DNA of 64,000 nucleotides from Crotalaria pallida. Lineage: Eukaryota > Streptophyta > Magnoliopsida > Fabales > Fabaceae. The DNA lies in NCBI GenBank assembly GCA_037953625.1, contig CM075653.1, positions 8,494,001-8,558,000 on the forward strand, in the 5' to 3' direction. A program made the translations under genes and the position numbers. The notes below the pieces were generated by a model that was not told where the DNA came from, did not search any database, and worked only from the letters and a program-made list of their open reading frames with translations. Below, one piece after another: positions 55,850-64,000 of the stretch. Each line of letters starts with the position of its first letter. The stretch's first letter is position 1.

Positions 55850-56496
55850 ACACGGCTCCGTGATTTTAACCTTGTCTAACTCTATGGTTTTATATTAATA
55901 GCATTTGCTTGCTCTTCCCGTTTTACTCAATGTGGGCTTCTGATAGAAAGAAGTGACACTTGGATCTTCATTGGTAATCAAAGGCCTTAAGTGGTGCCAG
56001 TTTCAATCTTTTCTTCTTATATATGATCTTAGTATGTATGAAATGTTCCGTAACCTATGCTCCATTTGAATGAATTACTGACACAAGTGATGCCTACATC
56101 GTGAAATATTGTACCCGTCTACCTCTACGATAAATGAGTGATAACTTTTTATCTCATCGTACAGCTGAGATGTGATCCAAATCTACCATAAGTACTGATC
56201 TAGCATGGCAACATTGATTCTGCTGGAACTCAAATAATAGAAAGATGATCCTAAAACGACTTAAGGCCAAAAGTGGTAGACACATGATAATGCAATCTTC
56301 GAAATGACAAAATTGGATATAATCTTCTTGACGATCCTCGAAAGGACACCAAGTGGCATTTAGCTTGACAACCCCATTTTCTAATATTCAGGTAGCATAG
56401 TTCATGATGAGATCTTCGAGTATGAAATCGGCTACATCTTTTGAAGCAACACATAAACAAAACTAAAGCTGCAATTGCACAAGCTCTGACAAGTTA

Positions 56497-56547
56497 GTCC
56501 CACATTGCTCAAAGTATACATCCAAAGTTCTGCATGCAATGTATAAA
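56497..56547 (+). promoter_or_regulatory. U1 promoter, array unit 1
   Basis: USE GTCCCACATTG (56497-56507), 34 bases, TATAAA (56542-56547), start of U1 32 bases after the first T. The 34-base spacing is the Pol II class of plant snRNA promoters. Confidence 0.9.
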
Positions 56548-56573
56548 TAAGGAGCAAATGATAACGTTGAAGG

Positions 56574-56735
56574 ATACTTACCTGGATGGGGTCAATGGGT
56601 GATCAAGAAGGCCCATGGCCTAGGCACGTGACCTCCATTGCACTTAGGAGGGGTGCATGCCTAAGGTCTTCCCAAGTGGAGGAGCCTACATCATTATTTG
56701 TGACAGTTGGGGGCCGCGCGAACGCAGGCCCCTCC
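56574..56735 (+). ncRNA. U1 snRNA, array unit 1, inverted stem-loop IV
   Basis: U1 snRNA of 162 nt. It has ATACTTACCTGG at the 5' end, the GATCAAGAAGG loop, the ATTGCAC loop and Sm-site region TATTTGTGA. It differs from its neighbours in the final hairpin: the interior between the GGGGCC and GGCCCC arms is the reverse complement of the usual sequence, giving GCG-CGAA-CGC with an A bulge on the 3' side instead of a U bulge on the 5' side and a UUCG loop, plus one extra G. It also has GTGCATGCC where the others have GTGCTTGCC. Promoter and 3' box are normal. Pairing of the hairpin is preserved, so the RNA could still be made. Confidence 0.92.
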
Positions 56736-56749
56736 CAATTATAGTCTAA
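56736..56749 (+). terminator. U1 3' box, array unit 1
   Basis: CA-N5-AGTCTAA directly after the RNA, matching the plant snRNA 3'-end signal CA(N)3-10AGTNNAA. Confidence 0.85.
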
Positions 56750-58382
56750 ATTTTACAAGTAGCATAGTAGAATTGAAAGTGTATATTATTATGACTCTAT
56801 CCGCTAAGGCATTTGCCATAAGTGTAATTGTGATTAAGTTGTTTGTTATAAGACAAGACTTTAATTTACTGTTGGGTTTTGCGCCGATAATGACTCCTTC
56901 CCGGTTATCCTCTTACTGAAAGGGGATATGGGTTTCTATGACGATTTTTTTTAAAACAAAAATATATTATCTGGTCTTTGACATAAATTCCTATAAATTT
57001 TAATGATAGGCATCCGTTATCATAAACCAGCGGGATCTTGCCGGAAAAACCTTGTTTATAGCCTATACAATGCTCGCCATCCTTCACCAGAATTCAATAA
57101 AGTGGAAGCATTTTTGAAAATGAATGTGGAAATACTAATTTCCAGTTGGAGAATCATGAACATAATGAATCACGTGTAATAACAATCATGTTTATGAAAT
57201 TAACAATTAAAAGGTCGCCTGCTAGCGTGTACCATTATAAAGTAACATGACCAACAAATCAAGCCAATTACATATTACGCCCTTTGGTACTCTAAATTGT
57301 TATTGCAAAGGAATTAACGTTTTTTAAATTTATATGGAACTCAAATATGTGAATCAATTTCACATTCCTTTAATGATCAACATAATTGTTATCACTACCG
57401 TAATTGTTTATTTGGTTGACTAAATTATATATAGCCTAGCCTCACAAATTGAAGTTAAGAATTGTTCAATTAAGCAAATCAAACTAAATTTCGGTTCAAC
57501 CAAGACACAAATATTTTTATACAAACAACCGCAAATGCATACAAATAAGCGCAAGTATTTAAAACTAGATTTGTGCAAAACAATCATGCATTGATCAATT
57601 TATAAATGTTTGAAACTAGAATTGTGGGTCCCTTCAAAGAAGGACCCTTCAAAAAATAGGCGTATGCCGCTTTAAGTGACGAGCACACGGTATTCTTTAG
57701 TAAAAGGCGAAAGAATAGTTCGCTATGTGCTCATCACACGGCTCCGTGATTTTAACCTTGTCTAACTCTATGGTTTTATATTAATAGCATTTGCTTGCTC
57801 TTCCCGTTTTACTCAATGTGGGCTTCTGATAGAAAGAAGTGACACTTGGATCTTCATTGGTAATCAAAGGCCTTAAGTGGTGCCAGTTTCAATCTTTTCT
57901 TCTTATATATGATCTTAGTATGTATGAAATGTTCCGTAACCTATGCTCCATTTGAATGAATTACTGACACAAGTGATGCCTACATCGTGAGATATTGTAC
58001 CCGTCTACCTCTACGATAAATGAGTGATAACTTTTTATCTCATCGTACAGCAGAGATGTGATCCAAATCTACCATAAGTACTGATCTAGCATGGCAACAT
58101 TGATTCTGCTGGAACTCAAATAATAGAAAGATGATCCTAAAACGACTTAAGGCCAAAAGTGGTAGACACATGATAATGCAATCTTCGAAATGACAAAATT
58201 GGATATAATCTTCTTGACGATCCTCGAAAGGACACCAAGTGGCATTTAGCTTGACAACCCCATTTTCTAATATTCAGGTAGCATAGTTCATGATGAGATC
58301 TTCGAGTATGAAATCGGCTACATCTTTTGAAGCAACACATAAACAAAACTAAAGCTGCAATTGCACAAGCTCTGACAAGTTA

Positions 58383-58433
58383 GTCCCACATTGCTCAAAG
58401 TATACATCCAAAGTTCTGCATGCAATGTATAAA
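58383..58433 (+). promoter_or_regulatory. U1 promoter, array unit 2
   Basis: USE at 58383-58393 and TATAAA at 58428-58433 with the same 34-base spacing. Confidence 0.9.
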
Positions 58434-58459
58434 TAAGGAGCAAATGGCAACGTTGAAGG

Positions 58460-58620
58460 ATACTTACCTGGATGGGGTCAATGGGTGATCAAGAAGGCCC
58501 ATGGCCTAGGCACGTGACCTCCATTGCACTTAGGAGGGGTGCTTGCCTAAGGTCTTCCCAAGTGGAGGAGCCTACATCATTATTTGTGGCAGTTGGGGAA
58601 TGCGTTCGCGCGGCCCCTCC
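58460..58620 (+). ncRNA. U1 snRNA, array unit 2, stem IV mismatches
   Basis: 161 nt. It is like the other array copies except that the 5' arm of the last hairpin is GGGGAA instead of GGGGCC, so two of six base pairs with GGCCCC are lost. The UUCG loop and the Sm region (TATTTGTGG) are kept. Promoter and 3' box are intact. Confidence 0.92.
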
Positions 58621-58634
58621 CAATTATAGTCTAA
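58621..58634 (+). terminator. U1 3' box, array unit 2
   Basis: CA-N5-AGTCTAA adjoining the RNA end. Confidence 0.85.
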
Positions 58635-60268
58635 ATTTTACAAGTAGCATAGTAGAATTGAAAGTGTATATTATTATGACTCTATCCGCTAAGGCATTTG
58701 CCATAAGTGTAATTGTGATTAAGTTGTTTGTTATAAGACAAGACTTTAACTTACTGTTGGGTTTTGAGCCGATAATGACTCCTTCCTGGTTATCCTCTTA
58801 CTGAAAGGGGATATGGGTTTCTATGACGATTTTTTTTTAAAACAAAAATATATTATCTGCTCTTTGACATAAATTCCTATAAATTTTAATGATAGGCATC
58901 CGTTATCATAAACCAGCGGGATCTTCCCGGAAAAACCTTGTTTATAGCCTATACAATGCTCGCCATCCTTCACCAAAATTCAATAAAGTGGAAGCATTTT
59001 TGAAAATGAATGTGGAAATACTAATTTCCAGTTGGAGAATCATGAACATAATGAATCACGTGTAATAACAATCATGTTTATGAAATTAACAATTAAAAGG
59101 TCGCCTGCTAGCGTGTACCATTATAAAGTAACATGACCAACAAATCAAGCCAATTACATATTACGCCCTTTGGTACTCTAAATTGTTATTGCAAAGGAAT
59201 TAACGTTTTTTAAATTTATATGGAACTCAAATATGTGAATCAATTTCACATTCCTTTAATGATCAACATAATTGTTATCACTACCGTAATTGTTTATTTG
59301 GTTGACTAAATTATATATAGCCTAGACTCACAAATTGAAGTTAAGAATTGTTCAATTAAGCAAATCAAACTAAATTTGGGTTCAACCAAGACACAGATAT
59401 TTTTATACAAACAACCGCAAATGCATACAAATAAGCGCAAGTATTTAAAACTAGATTTGTGCAAAACAATCATGCATTGATCAATTTATAAATGTTTGAA
59501 ACTAGAATTGTGGGTCCCTTCAAAGAAGGACCCTTCAAAAAATAGGCGTATGCCGCTTTAAGTGACGAGCACACGGTATTCTTTAGTAAAAGGCGAAAGA
59601 ATAGTTCGCTATGTGCTCATCACACGGCTCCGTGATTTTAACCTTGTCTAACTCTATGGTTTTATATTAATAGCATTTGCTTGCTCTTCCCGTTCTACTC
59701 AATGTGGGCTTCTGATAGAAAGAAGTGACACTTGGATCTTCATTGGTAATCAAAGGCCTTAAGTGGTGCCAGTTTCAATCTTTTCTTCTTATATATGATC
59801 TTAGTATGTATGAAATGTTCCGTAACCTATGCTCCATTTGAATGAATTACTGACACAAGTGATGCCTACATCGTGAGATATTGTACCCGTCTACCTCTAC
59901 GATAAATGAGTGATAACTTTTTATCTCATCGTACAGCAGAGATGTGATCCAAATCTACCATAAGTACTGATCTAGCATGGCAACATTGATTCTGCTGGAA
60001 CTCAAATAATAGAAAGATGATCCTAAAACGACTTAAGGCCAAAAGTGGTAGACACATGATAATGCAATCTTCGAAATGACAAAATTGGATATAATCTTCT
60101 TGACGATCCTCGAAAGGACACCAAGTGGCATTTAGCTTGACAACCCCATTTTCTAATATTCAGGTAGCATAGTTCATGATGAGATCTTCGAGTATGAAAT
60201 CGGCTACATCTTTTGAAGCAACACATAAACAAAACTAAAGCTGCAATTGCACAAGCTCTGACAAGTTA

Positions 60269-60319
60269 GTCCCACATTGCTCAAAGTATACATCCAAAGT
60301 TCTGCATGCAATGTATAAA
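60269..60319 (+). promoter_or_regulatory. U1 promoter, array unit 3
   Basis: USE at 60269-60279 and TATAAA at 60314-60319. Confidence 0.9.
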
Positions 60320-60345
60320 TAAGGAGCAAATGGCAACGTTGAAGG

Positions 60346-60506
60346 ATACTTACCTGGATGGGGTCAATGGGTGATCAAGAAGGCCCATGGCCTAGGCACG
60401 TGACCTCCATTGCACTTAGGAGGGGTGCTTGCCTAAGGTCTTCCCAAGTGGAGGAGCCTACATCATTATTTGTGGCAGTTGGGGCCTGCGTTCGCGCGGC
60501 CCCTCC
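60346..60506 (+). ncRNA. U1 snRNA, array unit 3
   Basis: 161 nt with every expected part: ATACTTACCTGG, U1-70K loop (GATCAAGAAGG), U1A loop (ATTGCAC), Sm region TATTTGTGG, and a full GGGGCC-U-GCG-UUCG-CGC-GGCCCC hairpin. It has intact USE, TATA and 3' box. With unit 4 it is the best candidate for a working gene in this window. Compared with the solitary copy at 45314, the Sm site has T for the first A. Confidence 0.95.
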
Positions 60507-60520
60507 CAATTATAGTCTAA
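60507..60520 (+). terminator. U1 3' box, array unit 3
   Basis: CA-N5-AGTCTAA adjoining the RNA end. Confidence 0.85.
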
Positions 60521-62164
60521 ATTTTACAAGTAGCATAGTAGAATTGAAAGTGTATATTATTATGACTCTATCCGCTAAGGCATTTGCCATAAGTGTAATT
60601 GTGATTAAGTTGTTTGTTATAAGACAAGACTTTAACTTACTGTTGGGTTTTGAGCCGATAATGACTCCTTCCTGGTTATCCTCTTACTGAAAGGGGATAT
60701 GGGTTTCTATGACGATTTTTTTTTTAAAACAAAAATATATTATCTGCTCTTTGACATAAATTCCTATAAATTTTAATGATAGGCATCCGTTATCATAAAC
60801 CAGCGGGATCTTCCCGGAAAAACCTTGTTTATGGCCTATACAATGCTCGCCATCCTTCACCAAAATTCAATAAAGTGGAAGCATTTTTGAAAATGAATGT
60901 GGAAATACTAATTTCCAGTTGGAGCATCATGAACATAATGAATCACGTGTAATAACAATCATGTTTATGAAATTAACAATTAAAAGGTCGCCTGCTAGCG
61001 TGTACCATTATAAAGTAACATGACCAACAAATCAAGCCAATTACATATTACGCCCTTTGGTACTCTAAATTGTTATTGCAAAGGAATTAACATTTTTTAA
61101 ATTTACGCTTCAGTATGAAACTCAAATATGTGAATCAATTTCACATTCCTTTAATGATCAACATAATTGTTAATCACTACCGTAATTGTTTATTTGGTTG
61201 ACTAAATTATATATAGCCTAGACTCACAAATTGAAGTTAAGAATTGTTCAATTAAGCAAATCAAATTAAATTTGGGTTCAACCAAGACACAGATATTTTT
61301 ATACAAACAACCGCAAATGCATACAAATAAGCGCAAGTATTTAAAACTAGATTTGTGCAAAACAATCATGCATTGATCAATTTATAAATGTTTGAAACTA
61401 GAATTGTGGGTCCCTTCAAAGAAGGACCCTTCAAAAAATAGGCGTATGCCGCTTTAAGTGACGAGCACACGGTATTCTTTAGTAAAAGGCGAAAGAATAG
61501 TTCGCTATGTGCTCATCACACGGCTCCGTGATTTTAACCTTGTCTAACTCTATGGTTTTATATTAATAGCATTTGCTTGCTCTTCCCGTTTTACTCAATG
61601 TGGGCTTCTGATAGAAAGAAGTGACACTTGGATCTTCATTGGTAATCAAAGGCCTTAAGTGGTGCCAGTTTCAATCTTTTCTTCTTATATATGATCTTAG
61701 TATGTATGAAATGTTCCGTAACCTATGCTCCATTTGAATGAATTACTGACACAAGTGATGCCTACATCGTGAGATATTGTACCCGTCTACCTCTACGATA
61801 AATGAGTGATAACTTTTTATCTCATCGTACAGCAGAGATGTGATCCAAATCTACCATAAGTACTGATCTAGCATGGCAACATTGATTCTGCTGGAACTCA
61901 AATAATAGAAAGATGATCCTAAAACGACTTAAGGCCAAAAGTGGTAGACACATGATAATGCAATCTTCGAAATGACAAAATTGGATATAATCTTCTTGAC
62001 GATCCTCGAAAGGACACCAAGTGGCATTTAGCTTGACAACCCCATTTTCTAATATTCAGGTAGCATAGTTCATGATGAGATCTTCGAGTATGAAATCGGC
62101 TACATCTTTTGAAGCAACACATAAACAAAACTAAAGCTGCAATTGCACAAGCTCTGACAAGTTA

Positions 62165-62215
62165 GTCCCACATTGCTCAAAGTATACATCCAAAGTTCTG
62201 CATGCAATGTATAAA
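62165..62215 (+). promoter_or_regulatory. U1 promoter, array unit 4
   Basis: USE at 62165-62175 and TATAAA at 62210-62215. Confidence 0.9.
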
Positions 62216-62241
62216 TAAGGAGCAAATGATAACGTTGAAGG

Positions 62242-62402
62242 ATACTTACCTGGATGGGGTCAATGGGTGATCAAGAAGGCCCATGGCCTAGGCACGTGAC
62301 CTCCATTGCACTTAGGAGGGGTGCTTGCCTAAGGTCTTCCCAAGTGGAGGAGCCTACATCGTTATTTGTGACAGTTGGGGCCTGCGTTCGCGCGGCCCCT
62401 CC
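62242..62402 (+). ncRNA. U1 snRNA, array unit 4
   Basis: 161 nt with normal stem-loops I, II and IV. It differs from unit 3 by CATCGTTATTTGTGAC in place of CATCATTATTTGTGGC around the Sm site. The flanking sequence carries the same variants as unit 1 (GATAACG before the gene, GCGCCG and CTTGCCGG after it), but the last hairpin has the usual orientation. Confidence 0.95.
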
Positions 62403-62416
62403 CAATTATAGTCTAA
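62403..62416 (+). terminator. U1 3' box, array unit 4
   Basis: CA-N5-AGTCTAA adjoining the RNA end. Confidence 0.85.
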
Positions 62417-64000
62417 ATTTTACAAGTAGCATAGTAGAATTGAAAGTGTATATTATTATGACTCTATCCGCTAAGGCATTTGCCATAAGTGTAATTGTGA
62501 TTAAGTTGTTTGTTATAAGACGACTTTAATTTACTGTTGGGTTTTGCGCCGATAATGACTCCTTCCCGGTTATCCTCTTACTGAAAGGGGATATGGGTTT
62601 CTATGACGATTTTTTTTAAAACAAAAATATATTATCTGGTCTTTGACATAAATTCCTATAAATTTTAATGATAGGCATCCGTTATCATAAACCAGCGGGA
62701 TCTTGCCGGAAAAACCTTGTTTATAGCCTATACAATGCTCGCCATCCTTCACCAGAATTCAATAAAGTGGAAGCATTTTTGAAAATGAATGTGGAAATAC
62801 TAATTTCCAGTTGGAGAATCATGAACATAATGAATCACGTGTAATAACAATCATGTTTATGAAATTAACAATTAAAAGGTCGCCTGCTAGCGTGTACCAT
62901 TATAAAGTAACATGACCAACAAATCAAGCCAATTACATATTACGCCCTTTGGTACTCTAAATTGTTATTGCAAAGGAATTAACGTTTTTTAAATTTATAT
63001 GGAACTCAAATATGTGAATCAATTTCACATTCCTTTAATGATCAACATAATTGTTATCACTACCGTAATTGTTTATTTGGTTGACTAAATTATATATAGC
63101 CTAGCCTCACAAATTGAAGTTAAGAATTGTTCAATTAAGCAAATCAAACTAAATTTCGGTTCAACCAAGACACAAATATTTTTATACAAACAACCGCAAA
63201 TGCATACAAATAAGCGCAAGTATTTAAAACTAGATTTGTGCAAAACAATCATGCATTGATCAATTTATAAATGTTTGAAACTAGAATTGTGGGTCCCTTC
63301 AAAGAAGGACCCTTCAAAAAATAGGCGTATGCCGCTTTAAGTGACGAGCACACGGTATTCTTTAGTAAAAGGCGAAAGAATAGTTCGCTATGTGCTCATC
63401 ACACGGCTCCGTGATTTTAACCTTGTCTAACTCTATGGTTTTATATTAATAGCATTTGCTTGCTCTTCCCGTTTTACTCAATGTGGGCTTCTGATAGAAA
63501 GAAGTGACACTTGGATCTTCATTGGTAATCAAAGGCCTTAAGTGGTGCCAGTTTCAATCTTTTCTTCTTATATATGATCTTAGTATGTATGAAATGTTCC
63601 GTAACCTATGCTCCATTTGAATGAATTACTGACACAAGTGATGCCTACATCGTGAAATATTGTACCCGTCTACCTCTACGATAAATGAGTGATAACTTTT
63701 TATCTCATCGTACAGCTGAGATGTGATCCAAATCTACCATAAGTACTGATCTAGCATGGCAACATTGATTCTGCTGGAACTCAAATAATAGAAAGATGAT
63801 CCTAAAACGACTTAAGGCCAAAAGTGGTAGACACATGATAATGCAATCTTCGAAATGACAAAATTGGATATAATCTTCTTGACGATCCTCGAAAGGACAC
63901 CAAGTGGCATTTAGCTTGACAACCCCATTTTCTAATATTCAGGTAGCATAGTTCATGATGAGATCTTCGAGTATGAAATCGGCTACATCTTTTGAAGCAA

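Larger units (their letters stand above)
55404..64000 (+). repeat. Tandem array of about 1.89-kb U1 snRNA units
   Basis: Units start (AAATTGTTATTGCAAAGG) at 55404, 57294, 59180, 61067 and 62959, giving periods of 1890, 1886, 1887 and 1892 bp. The first four are complete and the fifth is cut by the window edge before its U1 gene. The units are nearly identical throughout, spacer included; the few differences are single bases, small indels and a 9-bp block (CGCTTCAGT) present only in units 1 and 4. Each unit has one U1 gene about 1,170-1,180 bp from its start. The array probably continues beyond the window. Confidence 0.97.

Noticed and set aside
56251..56460. Identical 69-residue minus-strand ORF in each unit (56251, 58137, 60023, 61919)
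   Set aside because: No known motif and Arg/His/Cys-rich random look. The units are too recent for conservation to be evidence of coding.
56403..56494. Possible C/D-box snoRNA upstream of U1 (ATGATGA ... CTGA)
   Set aside because: Boxes match by chance-level strings only; no terminal stem or internal C'/D' boxes found.
58472..58804. 110-residue ORFs repeated in the array (also 60358, 62254, and a shorter one at 56707)
   Set aside because: They read through U1 snRNA and its 3' flank; identity between copies reflects recent duplication, not coding selection.
55404..64000. CRISPR-like or satellite DNA
   Set aside because: The 1.89-kb unit carries a promoter-complete U1 gene in every copy, so it is a gene array, not satellite or CRISPR.

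Overview
This is plant nuclear DNA, most likely from a eudicot. The reasons are a spliced pectin methylesterase with a PMEI pro-region, an F-box/FBD/LRR gene, plant-type U1 snRNA promoters (USE plus TATA), a Copia element of the SIRE style, tRNA-derived SINEs and dozens of Stowaway-type MITEs with CTCCCTCC termini in very AT-rich intergenic DNA. The species cannot be fixed from the sequence.

Layout. Positions 1-9,700 hold no gene. They are a graveyard of MITEs and other TIR elements, two of them nested. Positions 9,966-13,600 hold a rearranged Copia retrotransposon: a 3' LTR and RNase H end on the minus strand facing an inverted LTR plus primer-binding site on the plus strand. A three-exon pectin methylesterase gene lies at 15,631-22,931 (+), with same-family MITEs in its upstream region and in both introns. 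It converges on a GNAT acetyltransferase gene at 23,345-23,878 (-). Positions 24-41.5 kb are again gene-poor: a decayed 25S rRNA fragment, a LINE remnant, SINEs, a 763-bp foldback element and a 4.3-kb tandemly duplicated foldback element. A small two-exon gene for a secreted cysteine-rich peptide lies at 41,505-42,437 (-), with a second copy of its first exon inside the intron.

The right third (44-64 kb) is a U1 snRNA locus. A solitary U1 gene is at 45,314. A U1 pseudogene that lacks stem-loop I but keeps its promoter is at 53,302. From 55,404 to the window end there is a near-identical tandem array with a period of about 1.89 kb. Four complete units each carry one U1 gene with USE, TATA box and 3' box, and a fifth unit is cut by the window edge. 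Between the old U1 copies lie an F-box/FBD/LRR gene (47,500-49,062, minus, one apparent single-base frameshift) and a second GNAT gene (54,555-55,091, plus), a paralogue of the first.

The protein genes do not form a pathway: they concern cell-wall pectin de-esterification, protein turnover, acetyl transfer and a secreted peptide. The coherent system is the U1 array. Its units show a patchwork of shared variants that points to unequal exchange or gene conversion, and one copy carries an inverted stem-loop IV hairpin.
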